Assembly: GCF_009687845.1 (NCBI RefSeq)
Contig: NZ_BLAD01000040.1
Location: 205,586-269,585, forward strand
DNA length: 64,000 bases
Direction of reading: 5' to 3'
From: Acrocarpospora corrugata
GTDB lineage: Bacteria; Actinomycetota; Actinomycetes; Streptosporangiales; Streptosporangiaceae
Shown piece by piece: positions 35,089-44,088 of the stretch. A model generated the notes under the pieces. The model had not been told where the DNA came from. It saw only the letters and a list, made by a program, of their open reading frames with translations, and did no database searches. A program made the position numbers and the translations under genes. Each line of letters starts with the position of its first letter. Position 1 is the stretch's first letter.

Positions 35089-36053
35089 GAGCGCTGGTCC
35101 CCGCCGCCGTGGCCGCTCTGGCGGTGTTCCTGATCTGGGGTACGGCACAGCCCGGCGGAACCCGGCACACGGCCGTGTTCGGGCATGCCGGGCAGGGCCT
35201 GGACACGATGTCGCCGGTGAAGATCCGCGGCATCACCGTCGGCGGCGTCAGCGAGGTTCGGCTGACCGACGCGGGCCGGGCGGAGGTGGTGCTGCGGGTG
35301 GACGAGGGCGTCCGGGTGCCCGACGACGTGACGGCGGTGATCGAGCCGAGTTCCGTCTTCGGGCCCAAGTTCGTCAACCTGGTCCCGGGGGCGCACGAGG
35401 GCGCGGGGCCGTACCTGGCGGACGGGGCGGTGATCACGCGGACGCGTGACCCGAAGGACCTGTCGGACTCGCTCGGGGACGCCTACGGCGCGCTCCGCGC
35501 GGTGGACCCGCGGGAGCTGACGGTGATCGTCCACACGCTCGGCCGGGGGCTGGACGGCAAGGGCGAGCAGCTGCGCGACATCCTCGGCGACACCGGCACG
35601 ATCATCGACGTCGCCCACCGGCATCGGCGGGACGCCCGGGTCTTCCTGCGGGATTCCGCCGCGCTGTCCACTGCGCTGGAGGGCAAGGGCGGCGACATCG
35701 TCGGCATCGCGGCCGACACCAACGCCGTGCTCCCCGATCTGGAGGCCAGGGCCGGCCAGATCCGGGTGCTGCTGAAGGAGATCAGCTCGATCGCCGACCT
35801 GGGCGCGCACGGCCTGCGCCAGCACGGCGGGAACCTGGGCGCGACCGTCAACTCGGGCGAGCGCGCCGCCGCGATCGTCTACCGCCAGCTGGGCGTGGCC
35901 GGGGACGGCGTACGCGGCCTGGACTCACTCCTCGCCCGCCTGAACCGCCTGATCGCCGCGCCGGGCCCGGACGGCACCCGGCAGCTCGGCGTGCAGGCGT
36001 TCCTGCTCAGCGACATCTGCCAGCTGTTCGCCGGCGTCTGCGAGGCCGGGTGA
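35085..36053 (+). CDS. Mce protein, first in operon (MceA position)
   Basis: 322 residues: N-terminal signal-anchor (ALVPAAVAALAVFLIWG), MCE domain (about 30-120, SPVKIRGITVGGVSEVRL and PSSVFGPKFVNL), and then a long helical region to about 310. MCE proteins form hexameric rings and a tunnel that carries lipids across the envelope. The six Mce proteins here would supply one hetero-hexamer. Both ends overlap neighbours by 4 bp. Confidence 0.9.
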   Translation: MRALVPAAVAALAVFLIWGTAQPGGTRHTAVFGHAGQGLDTMSPVKIRGITVGGVSEVRLTDAGRAEVVLRVDEGVRVPDDVTAVIEPSSVFGPKFVNLVPGAHEGAGPYLADGAVITRTRDPKDLSDSLGDAYGALRAVDPRELTVIVHTLGRGLDGKGEQLRDILGDTGTIIDVAHRHRRDARVFLRDSAALSTALEGKGGDIVGIAADTNAVLPDLEARAGQIRVLLKEISSIADLGAHGLRQHGGNLGATVNSGERAAAIVYRQLGVAGDGVRGLDSLLARLNRLIAAPGPDGTRQLGVQAFLLSDICQLFAGVCEAG

Positions 36054-37093
36054 GAGCGATGCCACGAGGCGGGACCCTGGCCAAGCTCGGCGTGTTCGCG
36101 GTGGCCGCGCTCGCCCTGCTGGCCCTGATCGGCGGGCAGATCGCCCGGGTCGGATTCGGGTCCGGGTATCTGATCAGCGCGACCTTCGACGACGTGTCCG
36201 GCCTGCGCGAAGGCGACGAGGTGAAGATCGCTGGCGCGCCGGTAGGGCAGGTCGAGACGATCGAGGTCGTCGACGGCCGGGCCAAGGTCACCATGTCCTT
36301 CGCCGCCGAGGTGCGGGTGCCGGACGACACCGAAGCCGCCGTGCGGTGGCGCGACGCGATCGGCCAGCGGGTCGTCTACCTGCTGCCCGGCCGCTCCCCC
36401 CGGTATCTGGCAGAAGGCGCGGAGATCACCGCGACGGCCTCGGTGGTCGACATCGGCCAGCTCATCCAGGATCTGGGCCCGCTCACCCGCAGCCTCGACC
36501 CCGAGCAGATCAACCAGCTGCTCACCGCCGCCGCGCAGGCCCTGCACGGCAACCAGCGCAACATCCCCGCCCTGGTCGGGAACGTGGACACGCTCACCAC
36601 GACCATCGCGGCCCGCAAGAAGATCATCGAAGGGCTGCTGGCCGACTACGCCACCGTGACCGGCGTGATCGCCCGCCGGGACGAGCAGATCGGCGACCTG
36701 GTCGACAACCTGGTGGTGCTGAGCGACGCGTTCGCCGACAACCGCGCCCTCGTCGACGACGCTTTGGCCGAGATCTCGGCCACGGTCGCCACCACCGACC
36801 GGATCCTCGGCGCCAACGCCGGGCAGCTGGGCCGGGTGGTGGACCGGCTGGCCGGCCTCACCTCCGGCGTGCGCCGCCACGTCGGCGAGATCGAATCCGT
36901 GATGACCACCGTGCAGCCGCTGTTCCGGCGCGCGTACCAGACCACCGGCCGGGGCCGCTTCCTCACCACCGCCGTCCCCTGCCTCGCCCTCGGCCCGGCC
37001 CCCTGCCCGTACGGCATGCGCACCCCGCCGCTCCCCCGCGGCAACACCAAGGTGACCAGCGCCAACCTGCGCGACCTGCTGGTGGGTCAATGA
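36050..37093 (+). CDS. Mce protein, second in operon (MceB position)
   Basis: 347 residues: N-terminal TM (TLAKLGVFAVAALALLALIGG), MCE domain (about 40-125: FDDVSGLREGDEVKIAGAPVG), a long helical body, and a C-terminal Cys-containing segment (PCLALGPAPCPYG). GTG 36050 overlaps the mceA stop; ATG 36059 is an alternative start. It ends over the mceC ATG. Confidence 0.9.
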   Translation: MRAMPRGGTLAKLGVFAVAALALLALIGGQIARVGFGSGYLISATFDDVSGLREGDEVKIAGAPVGQVETIEVVDGRAKVTMSFAAEVRVPDDTEAAVRWRDAIGQRVVYLLPGRSPRYLAEGAEITATASVVDIGQLIQDLGPLTRSLDPEQINQLLTAAAQALHGNQRNIPALVGNVDTLTTTIAARKKIIEGLLADYATVTGVIARRDEQIGDLVDNLVVLSDAFADNRALVDDALAEISATVATTDRILGANAGQLGRVVDRLAGLTSGVRRHVGEIESVMTTVQPLFRRAYQTTGRGRFLTTAVPCLALGPAPCPYGMRTPPLPRGNTKVTSANLRDLLVGQ

Positions 37094-38100
37094 TGAAGTC
37101 CTTCCGGGATCGCAACCGGGTCGCCGTCGGCGTGGTCTCGCTCGCGGTCATCGGCGCGGTGCTGGCCGGGACGTTCCTGGCCGGCACGCTCGGCCTGTTC
37201 GAGGGCGGCTACACCATGTCCGGGATATTCGCCGACTCGGGCGGGCTGAAGACCGGCAACGACGTCCGGGTGGCGGGCGTGGTGGTCGGCGAGGTCACCG
37301 AGGTGCGGCCCGACTACGGCCAGGGGCACGTGGTGGTGACCTGGCGGGTGGCGGACGGGATCCGGCTGGGCCGCCAGACCAGGGCCGAGATCACCCTGTC
37401 GAACCTGCTGGGCGGGCGGTATGTGCGGCTGACCGGGCCGGTGCGTGCGCCGTACCTGGCGGACCTGCCCGAGGAGCAGCGGCGGGTGCCGCTGGCCAGG
37501 ACCGGCACGCCGCTACTGGTCAACGACGCGCTCAACGACGCCACCCGGCTCGTACGGCGGCTGGACACCGACGCCGTCGACCGGCTGCTCGGCGAGATCG
37601 CGAAGATCGAGCCCAGCGAGCGCGGCCGGATCACCCGGCTCCTCGCCAACGTCGGCGAACTGGCCGACACGATCAGCGCGAGCGAACCGGAACTGCGGAA
37701 ACTGATCGAGAACGGCACCCGGATCATGGGCCTGGTCGAGAAGAAGGACAAGGAGCTCGGGCGGCTGATCGACGCCATCCAGATCATGCTGGCCGAACTC
37801 AAACGCCGCAGGGACGAGCTGCGCACCCTGCTCGGCGACGGCAGCGACCTGGTGACGTCGATGACCCTGCTGATCGACCGGCACGAGAAGAGCCTGATCG
37901 CCCTCGTCGACGACGTGAGCGCGATCGGCGAACGGCTGGAACGCCAGAACGGAAAGCTGAACACGACGCTGGCCTGGATCGGCCCGACCTTCTCCGGCCT
38001 GTCCACGATCGGCGGCCAGGGACCGTGGATCGAGGCCATCGCCACCGGCCTCGGGCCGATCGACCCGGAGATCCTGGGCACGCTGAAGGACCGCCGATGA
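37090..38100 (+). CDS. Mce protein, third in operon (MceC position)
   Basis: 336 residues: TM anchor (VAVGVVSLAVIGAVLAGTFLAG), MCE domain (about 40-125: FADSGGLKTGNDVRVAGVVVG, LSNLLGGRYVRL), then a charged helical region (LVEKKDKELGRLIDAIQ) forming the tunnel coil. The start is ATG 37090 or 37093 (ATGATG over the preceding TGA). It overlaps mceD by 4 bp. Confidence 0.9.
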   Translation: MMKSFRDRNRVAVGVVSLAVIGAVLAGTFLAGTLGLFEGGYTMSGIFADSGGLKTGNDVRVAGVVVGEVTEVRPDYGQGHVVVTWRVADGIRLGRQTRAEITLSNLLGGRYVRLTGPVRAPYLADLPEEQRRVPLARTGTPLLVNDALNDATRLVRRLDTDAVDRLLGEIAKIEPSERGRITRLLANVGELADTISASEPELRKLIENGTRIMGLVEKKDKELGRLIDAIQIMLAELKRRRDELRTLLGDGSDLVTSMTLLIDRHEKSLIALVDDVSAIGERLERQNGKLNTTLAWIGPTFSGLSTIGGQGPWIEAIATGLGPIDPEILGTLKDRR

Positions 38101-39101
38101 GAATCCTGCTCACGCTGGTGCTGCTGGCGGCCCTGGGAGGCTGCTCGTCCGGGCCGGACTCCTACCGGCTGACCGCTTATTTCGCCGCCGCGCCCGCCCT
38201 GTACGAGCAGGCCAAGGTGAAGGTGATGGGATTGGACGCGGGGCTGGTCGAGCGGATCACCGTGGACGGCAGGCGGGTACGGGTGGACCTGTCCATCGAC
38301 GGCCAGATCCCGCTGCCGGCGGAGGTGAAGGCCGTGGTGGCTCCGCAGAACACGCTGGGTGAGCGGAACGTCGTCCTTTATCCCCCGTGGAAGCCGGGGA
38401 TGGCGAAGCTCGGGCCGGGGGCGGTCATCCCGCTGGAGCGTACCGATCTGCCGGTGGAGATCGACGACGCGCTGGCGGCGTTCACCAAGCTCACCGAGGC
38501 CCTCGACCCCGACAAGATCGGAAAGGTCGCCGGCAACCTGGCCACCAGCCTGGACGGCCGGGGGAAGGACATCAACGCCGCGCTCGCCGGCACCGCCGAC
38601 CTGACCAGGACGCTGGCCGGCCAGGACGAGCAGCTGATCGAGCTGGCGGCCGGGCTGAAACGGCTGGCGTCGAGCCTGAACCGGCGGGAGACCCAGGTCA
38701 AGACCACCATCGACGCGTTCGCCGACGCCGGCGCCACGCTGGCCGAGGAACGGCTGCGGATCCAGCGCTTCGTGCGCGGGCTGGCCGGGTTCGTCCGGCG
38801 CGGGGACGTGCTCATCGAGGCGTATCAGGAGCGGCTGCCGAAGGGCGTGGCCGCGCTGGGCGAGCTGGTGCTGACCCTGAAGGCCAACAGCGGATCGGTC
38901 GCCGAGGCCCTCGCGGGGGCGTCCCGGTTCTCGGACGTCATGGTCGAGTCGTGGGACCGGAAGAACCACCTGATCAAGATCCGGCTGGTGCTGAGCGGGG
39001 TCACCCGGGCCTGGCTGCAGCCGCTGTTCGACGCGCTCGGCCTGGGCCAGGTGCAGTGCCTGCCAGGAAAACTGAGCAACTGCCCGTGGGAGCGGCGATG
39101 A
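38097..39101 (+). CDS. Mce lipoprotein, fourth in operon (MceD position)
   Basis: 334 residues with lipobox LGGC (Cys16), MCE domain (about 25-110) and a helical domain. The C-terminus reads CLPGKLSNCPWERR. Lipid modification at this position is less usual than for MceE. Its stop region is duplicated 71 bp downstream, which places a 24-codon micro-ORF before mceE. Confidence 0.9.
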   Translation: MRILLTLVLLAALGGCSSGPDSYRLTAYFAAAPALYEQAKVKVMGLDAGLVERITVDGRRVRVDLSIDGQIPLPAEVKAVVAPQNTLGERNVVLYPPWKPGMAKLGPGAVIPLERTDLPVEIDDALAAFTKLTEALDPDKIGKVAGNLATSLDGRGKDINAALAGTADLTRTLAGQDEQLIELAAGLKRLASSLNRRETQVKTTIDAFADAGATLAEERLRIQRFVRGLAGFVRRGDVLIEAYQERLPKGVAALGELVLTLKANSGSVAEALAGASRFSDVMVESWDRKNHLIKIRLVLSGVTRAWLQPLFDALGLGQVQCLPGKLSNCPWERR

Positions 39102-39191
39102 CGAGGATCGCGCTGGCCCTCAACGCCATGGCTGGTATTGGCGACCTGTTCTCCCGGTGGGAGCGGCGATGAGGAGGATCGCGCTGGCCCT
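39087..39191 (+). repeat. 71-bp-spaced duplication of the mceD/mceE junction
   Basis: A 34-bp sequence beginning TGGGAGCGGCGATGA and ending CGCTGGCCCT occurs at 39087-39120 and 39158-39191 with a single mismatch. Each copy contains an overlapping stop/start (ATGA). The 37 bp between copies are not repeated. Confidence 0.85.
39098..39172 (+). CDS. 24-codon micro-ORF bridging mceD and mceE
   Basis: ATG 39098 overlaps the mceD stop and the frame ends in TGA at 39170-39172 over the mceE ATG. It has GGGAG 6 bp upstream, identical to the site used by mceE. The predicted peptide starts MTRIALALNAMAG, like the mceE signal sequence, and ends SRWERR, like the MceD tail. It probably arose by tandem duplication and may serve only to keep translational coupling. 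It may not yield a stable peptide. Confidence 0.55.
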   Translation: MTRIALALNAMAGIGDLFSRWERR

Positions 39192-40176
39192 GGTGGCCTT
39201 GGCGACCGCGTGCTCGATCCAGACCGTGGGCGCGCCGACCGGGGACGTCACGCTCAACGCCACCTTCGACGACGTGCAGAGCCTGGTGGCGGGGCACAGC
39301 GTGCAGATCGCCGACGTGCGGATCGGCTCGGTCACCGGCATCCGGCTGGACGGCTACCGGGCCAGGGTGACCATGTCGCTGCGGCGGCGGATTCCGGCCG
39401 GGACCGTGGCGGCGGTGGCCAAGACCTCGATTCTCGGCGAGAACTACGTCGAGCTGGCCCTGCCGGAGGGCGCCGACCTGGTCACCGGGCCGTTCCTGGC
39501 CCAGGACGCGACCATCACGCGGACGTCGGTGGAGCCGGACATCGAGCAGGTCACCGAGGCGGCCGGGCCGCTGATCGACGCGCTCGGGGCGCAGGATGTG
39601 AACGCGGTGCTGGAGGCCGCCTCGACCGCGTTCGCCGGGAAGGGCGGGGACGTGAACCGGCTGATCCGGCAGACCGCCGAGGTGACCGCGACCTGGGCGG
39701 GCGCGCGGGCCGACATCGCCACCACCATCGACGGGCTGGCCCGGCTGGGGCGGGATCTGGAGAAGGGCAGTGCGGAGCTGGATCGGCTGCCGGGCACGGT
39801 GGAGCGGGCGACAGAGCGGCTCGCGCACGGGCGGCGGCACATCAAGAAGACGATCGTTTCGCTGACGGCGTTCGCGAAGGCGGGGAATCTGGTGTTCTAT
39901 CCCCGGCACGCGGAGCGGCTGCGGGTGCTGCTGACGCGGCTCGACGCGATCGCCGGGACTCTGCTGCGCGGTAAGGACGATCTGCAAGCGATGATCGCCG
40001 AACTGCGGCGCTGGATCGACACGCCGCCGATCACCGCGAACGACCAGATGCTGATCTACGTGTGGCTGCGGGGGCTGCTCAACGGCCGAGGTGACGCCGC
40101 CGAGGCGCCCGAGGCGCGGAACGATCTCACGCTGCTGCTCACGCCGCCGCTGCCGGGTGCGGGGCGGGTGCCGTGA
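39169..40176 (+). CDS. Mce lipoprotein, fifth in operon (MceE/LprK position)
   Basis: 335 residues: signal with lipobox LATAC (Cys15), MCE domain (about 25-110: FDDVQSLVAGHSVQIADVRIGSV, TSILGENYVELALP) and helical tail. MceE proteins are typically lipoproteins. ATG 39169 has GGGAG upstream in the second copy of the duplicated junction. It overlaps mceF by 4 bp. Confidence 0.9.
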   Translation: MRRIALALVALATACSIQTVGAPTGDVTLNATFDDVQSLVAGHSVQIADVRIGSVTGIRLDGYRARVTMSLRRRIPAGTVAAVAKTSILGENYVELALPEGADLVTGPFLAQDATITRTSVEPDIEQVTEAAGPLIDALGAQDVNAVLEAASTAFAGKGGDVNRLIRQTAEVTATWAGARADIATTIDGLARLGRDLEKGSAELDRLPGTVERATERLAHGRRHIKKTIVSLTAFAKAGNLVFYPRHAERLRVLLTRLDAIAGTLLRGKDDLQAMIAELRRWIDTPPITANDQMLIYVWLRGLLNGRGDAAEAPEARNDLTLLLTPPLPGAGRVP

Positions 40177-41489
40177 AGCCGCGGGTGGTGATCAATCTGG
40201 TGTGTTTCGCGGTACTCGGTGTGGTGATGACGGTGTGGGCGTTCACGAGTGTGATCCAGCTGGACGCGATCACCCGGCCGTATCGCGTCACGGCCGAGTT
40301 CGCGTCCTCGCCGGGGCTGGTGGAGAAGTTCGACGTGGCGTACCTGGGGGTGCGGGTGGGCCGGATCGGGGATGTCCGCCTGGCACCAGGCAAGATCATC
40401 GTGGACCTAAACATAGACCGAAATTTCCGGATTCCGGCGGGGGTGACTGCTGAGGTACGGCGGAAATCGGCCATCGGGGAGCCGTACGTCGAGCTGACGC
40501 CGCCCGAGACCATCGGGCCGGACGTGCTGGCGGCCGGGGATGTGATCCCGCTGGGGCGGACCTCGGTGCCGATCGAATACCGGAAGCTGTTCGACGGCGT
40601 CGGGAAGCTGCTCAACGCGGTCCCGCCCGAGGACGCCAGGACGATCACGCACGAACTGGCCACCGGGCTGGACGGCCGGGCCGGGTCGCTGCGGAGCATC
40701 ATCGACGACGCGCACGACATCACGGACACGGTCGCCAGGAACGCGGCGACGCTGGACGAACTCGCGACAGAGCTGACCCGGCTGACCGGGACGCTGGCCG
40801 GCCGGCGCGACAAACTGGCCGCCGGGCTGTCGGATCTGCACGCGGTGACGACCTCACTGCGGCGGACCCGCGAGGACCTGAACGTCTTCCTGGACAGGGG
40901 CCCGCGGACGTTCCGGCAGATCGACTACTTGCTGCACACGGCCAGGCCCGGCCTCTCGTGCGTGCTCACGGCGGGCGGATCCGTCCACCACGTCGTCTTC
41001 ACGCCCCGGAATGAGGCACATATCCGTCATCTGCTGGGGATCGTGCCGACCGCTCTGGCTCTGGCCGACGACATCACCGTCGTCCGCCCCGAAGGCGACT
41101 ACGCCCGCGCCACCTTCATCTTCAGCGTGCCCAGCGGACCCCGGGTCGCCGAGGAATACCGCGTGCCGAAGGACCCGCCCCCGGTTCCCGGACTACGCGG
41201 CTGCCCCGAACCTCCGTCCACCTGGAAACCGCCCTACGAGAACCCCCCGGCAGCCGCCGACCCCGCCAATCCGGACGGCCTCCTGGCGGAAGAACCCAAC
41301 TGCCCAACCCCGCAGCCCGTACCAACGAAAGCCGGCACGACCACCACGGCAACCCCCACGCCACCCCTCGCCAGCCCCGAACCCCACTCGGGCAATCTAC
41401 CCCTGACCATCGCGATCTTCGCGGCCGTCACCCTGACCGGCGCCACCATCGGCTGGTTCGCCGTAGGCCGCAGGAGGCAAACCCCATGA
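40173..41489 (+). CDS. Mce protein, sixth in operon (MceF position)
   Basis: 438 residues: TM anchor (INLVCFAVLGVVMTVWAF), MCE domain (about 38-125: AYLGVRVGRIGDVRL, KSAIGEPYVELTPP), helical body, and a Pro-rich linker (about 330-400). A second C-terminal TM with basic end (LTIAIFAAVTLTGATIGWFAVGRRR) completes it. The extra C-terminal membrane helix would tie the outer end of the tunnel back to the membrane. It overlaps the Mce-associated gene by 4 bp. Confidence 0.9.
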   Translation: MKPRVVINLVCFAVLGVVMTVWAFTSVIQLDAITRPYRVTAEFASSPGLVEKFDVAYLGVRVGRIGDVRLAPGKIIVDLNIDRNFRIPAGVTAEVRRKSAIGEPYVELTPPETIGPDVLAAGDVIPLGRTSVPIEYRKLFDGVGKLLNAVPPEDARTITHELATGLDGRAGSLRSIIDDAHDITDTVARNAATLDELATELTRLTGTLAGRRDKLAAGLSDLHAVTTSLRRTREDLNVFLDRGPRTFRQIDYLLHTARPGLSCVLTAGGSVHHVVFTPRNEAHIRHLLGIVPTALALADDITVVRPEGDYARATFIFSVPSGPRVAEEYRVPKDPPPVPGLRGCPEPPSTWKPPYENPPAAADPANPDGLLAEEPNCPTPQPVPTKAGTTTTATPTPPLASPEPHSGNLPLTIAIFAAVTLTGATIGWFAVGRRRQTP

Positions 41490-42331
41490 TCAACTCCCAG
41501 ACCCAACCCAAGTCCCGCCCCGACGCCGAGATCCTGCCCGGCACCAAGCCCCCCGCCAAAGACACGAACGAGCCGGAACTCCTCACCGAAGCTGAACCCG
41601 CCGACAAGCCCTTCCCAGAGGCCGAGAACGATGGCGTGCGCGAGCCCGCCGCGGAATCCCAGCCCGCGAACGCTGGCGGGGCAGCCGCAGAAGCCCAGAC
41701 CGAACCCGTCAGCGGATCCCGCGCAGAAGGCGCGAGCGAGCCCGCCCGAGCCGGGAGTGGGCGCAAACTGGGCGCGGTCACCCGGCGGCGAATCGTCGCG
41801 GCGGTGGTGGCCGCCGCGCTCGCCGGGGCGGGGGCAGCCGTCGTGATGCTGTGGCGGGAGGCCGGCGTGCTGGAAGAGGAGCGGTCGGCCAGGCAGGCGG
41901 TCGCGCTGGCGGCCAGTTCGTTCGGGGAGGCGTTGCTCGGTTATGACTACGCCAATCTGCAGGCGGCCAGGGACGGGGTGCTCAGCCGGGCGGGGGACGA
42001 CTTCGCCAAGACCTACGACGAGGCGTTCACCGGCGGGCTGGAAGGGGTGATCACGCAGCTCAAGGCCAGGGCGGTGGCGACCTGCCGGGACGCCTACGTG
42101 GGCGAGGTCGGGGACGGGCGGGCGAAGGTGATCGTCGTGTGTGACGCGCAGGTGACCAGTTCGGCGGGCACGCGCCGGATGCTCGGGACGTATCTGGAGG
42201 AGAAACTGATCTGGAGCGGGGGCCGCTGGCTGGTGGACGAGGTGAACGCGATCGGCGCGTCCGACGAGACGCTCACCGACCCCGACGGCAGGCCACGGGC
42301 CGAACCGTCACCGTCCGCGTCCGGCGGGTGA
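41486..42331 (+). CDS. Mce-associated membrane protein (Mam-type)
   Basis: 281 residues: acidic disordered N-terminus (about 1-88, Glu/Pro/Ala-rich), one TM (about 98-118: IVAAVVAAALAGAGAAVVML), then an NTF2-like extracytoplasmic domain (about 125-260). Such proteins close actinobacterial mce operons and are thought to stabilise the complex. It is the last gene of the operon; 57 bp separate it from the next gene. Confidence 0.87.
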   Translation: MINSQTQPKSRPDAEILPGTKPPAKDTNEPELLTEAEPADKPFPEAENDGVREPAAESQPANAGGAAAEAQTEPVSGSRAEGASEPARAGSGRKLGAVTRRRIVAAVVAAALAGAGAAVVMLWREAGVLEEERSARQAVALAASSFGEALLGYDYANLQAARDGVLSRAGDDFAKTYDEAFTGGLEGVITQLKARAVATCRDAYVGEVGDGRAKVIVVCDAQVTSSAGTRRMLGTYLEEKLIWSGGRWLVDEVNAIGASDETLTDPDGRPRAEPSPSASGG

Positions 42332-42355
42332 ATCCCACTACCCCCTGTAGTTCAC

Positions 42356-42388
42356 TTGATCGACACAAGCCTTATTTAGGCTTGGGTG
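42356..42388 (+). promoter_or_regulatory. Leaderless promoter with overlapping palindrome for the PPTase gene
   Basis: TAGGCT (42377-42382) is 6 bp before ATG 42389, with TTGATC at 42356-42361 as a possible -35. The palindrome CAAGCCT-N5-AGGCTTG (42366-42384) overlaps the -10 and could be an operator. Confidence 0.5.
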
Positions 42389-43027
42389 ATGCGCGCCCCT
42401 CTGGTCGTCGCCGGTTACACCGACGAAGTCCTCGACGCCGTCGGCGGGACGCTCACCGAAGCCGAGCGGGACCGAGCCGAGCGATTCACCCGCAAGCAGG
42501 ACCGGCTCGACTTCGTCGCCGCCCACCTGCTGGTACGGCACTGCGCGGCCGTGCTCCTGTGCGTCCGCGCCTGCGTGCTCACCCTGGTCCAGTCCTGCGA
42601 ACGCTGCGGCAAGGCCCACGGCCGCCCGTCCATCGCGGAGGCGCCGGAACTGTCGGTCAGCCTCGCCCACACCTCCGGCTACGTCTCCGCCGCGGCGGGC
42701 ATCGGCAAGGTCGGCGTGGACGCCGAGCACGCCACCGCCGGCCAGGCCGACGAGAACCTGATCGCCCTCGCGCTCACCCCGGCCGAGGCCGAACTGGTCG
42801 GCCTGGACAACCGCCGGCTGATCCGCCAGTGGGTCCGCAAGGAAGCCCTGGTCAAACGGGGCGAACTCGCCCTGGACCGGCTCCGCGAGGTGGACCTGTC
42901 CAAGCTCCCTTTCGAGGGCCGGACCCACGAGTGGGACGGCCGCCACCTCCTGGAATGGACGTCCGGCACCGTCATGGCCACCGCGATCCTCAACGAGCCG
43001 GGCGAACTCCGGCTCATGGGCGGCTGA
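42389..43027 (+). CDS. 4'-phosphopantetheinyl transferase
   Basis: About 212 residues of the Sfp/AcpT superfamily. The Mg-binding motif is VGVDAEH (family GVDVE/GIDLE) and the second motif WVRKEALVKRGE (W-x-x-KEA-x-x-K). LSVSLAHTSGYVSAA is the substrate-side segment. It activates carrier proteins by attaching the CoA phosphopantetheine arm. There are several cysteines near residues 51-75 (CVRAC, CERCGK). No polyketide or peptide synthase is in the window. ATG 42389 has leaderless geometry. Confidence 0.87.
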   Translation: MRAPLVVAGYTDEVLDAVGGTLTEAERDRAERFTRKQDRLDFVAAHLLVRHCAAVLLCVRACVLTLVQSCERCGKAHGRPSIAEAPELSVSLAHTSGYVSAAAGIGKVGVDAEHATAGQADENLIALALTPAEAELVGLDNRRLIRQWVRKEALVKRGELALDRLREVDLSKLPFEGRTHEWDGRHLLEWTSGTVMATAILNEPGELRLMGG

Positions 43028-43091
43028 ATGCCCAGGCCACGGTCTCATCGGGCCTCGGGTCATGGGCGGCGCACCCGCGCCACGGTTTCCG

Positions 43092-44012
43092 CTAGACCGG
43101 GCCTTCTCCGGATGACGTCGGGTCCAGGAAAACCTGTCTGATCTCCGGAAATCTGGTCCGGAGGCGGCGTTCGACCTCGGCCGAGGCGCGTTCGAGGGAG
43201 GCGCCGGAGGCTTCGTCGAGGAAGTCGATTCTGGCGGCGACCAGGACGCGGCCGGGGCCGAGCATGATCGTGATGAGTTCGACGACCCGTTCGACCTCGG
43301 GCAGGGCGAGGAGTTCGGCGCGGATGCCCTCCTCCACGGCGGCCGGCGCGGCCTGCCCGATCAGCAGGCTGGTGTTGCTCTTGATCAGCAGCACGGCGAC
43401 GACCAAGAGCAGGACGCCGATCGCGACCGAGCCGAGGCCGTCCCACAGCACGTTCCCGGTGAGCTGCGCCAGGCCGAGACCGGCGGCGGCCAGGAGCAGA
43501 CCGACCAGGGCGGCGACGTCCTCGAAGACGACGGCCTTGAGCATGGTGTCGGAGGTGCCGTGCAGCACCCGGGCCGGGCTGGTGTCCCAGCGGGCGGCCA
43601 GCCGGCGGAGTTGCCGCAGGCCCTGGGCCAGGGAGACGCCCTCCAGCGCGAACGCGATCGCCAGCACCAGGTAGGAGACGCCGAAATCGCTCAGGTCCTC
43701 GCCGTCCGCGATGGTGTGCAGGCCGTGGGTGACGGAGAAGCCGGCCCCGGCCACCAGGGTGAAGCAGGCGGCCAGCAGCGCCCACAGGTAGGCGGACTGG
43801 CCATAACCGAGGGGGTGGGCGGGATCCGCGGGGCGCTCGCTGCGGCGGATGGCGGTGTACAGCAGGACCTCGGTGACAGTGTCGGCGGCGCTGTGCGCGG
43901 ATTCTGAGATCATCGACGCCGAGCCGCTCAGCACGCCCGCGACCAGTTTGGCCGCCGCGATGGACAGGTTGACCGCGCCCGCGACCAGAACCGTCCCGAG
44001 GCTTTCGCTCAT
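43092..44012 (-). CDS. Cation diffusion facilitator (CDF) transporter
   Basis: About 306 residues with six TM segments and a C-terminal ferredoxin-like cytoplasmic domain. The metal site in TM2 reads SESAHSAADT (S-x-x-x-H-S-x-x-D), close to the usual HxxxD, and TM5 has FEDVAAL. It exports divalent metal ions (Zn, Mn or Fe) in exchange for protons. Start ATG 44012 (MSESLGTVLVAG) is preferred; GTG 44045 would add 11 residues. It is divergent from the MarR gene. Confidence 0.87.
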   Translation of the reverse strand: MSESLGTVLVAGAVNLSIAAAKLVAGVLSGSASMISESAHSAADTVTEVLLYTAIRRSERPADPAHPLGYGQSAYLWALLAACFTLVAGAGFSVTHGLHTIADGEDLSDFGVSYLVLAIAFALEGVSLAQGLRQLRRLAARWDTSPARVLHGTSDTMLKAVVFEDVAALVGLLLAAAGLGLAQLTGNVLWDGLGSVAIGVLLLVVAVLLIKSNTSLLIGQAAPAAVEEGIRAELLALPEVERVVELITIMLGPGRVLVAARIDFLDEASGASLERASAEVERRLRTRFPEIRQVFLDPTSSGEGPV

Positions 44013-44076
44013 GCCGTGCGACTGCCCGGTAACCGGGCGGCTCACGCCGGTGTACGCGGCAGGCGTACTCGATCTT

Positions 44077-44088
44077 TATGCTGGAGGG
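44077..44088 (+). promoter_or_regulatory. Leaderless promoter of the MarR gene
   Basis: TATGCT (44077-44082) is 6 bp before ATG 44089. GGAGGG fills the spacer but touches the ATG, too close for normal ribosome binding. Confidence 0.5.

Noticed and set aside
43849..44088. Long N-terminal extension of the MarR protein
   Set aside because: It would be translated across the divergent promoter and into CDF antisense sequence; the MarR fold begins just after ATG 44089.
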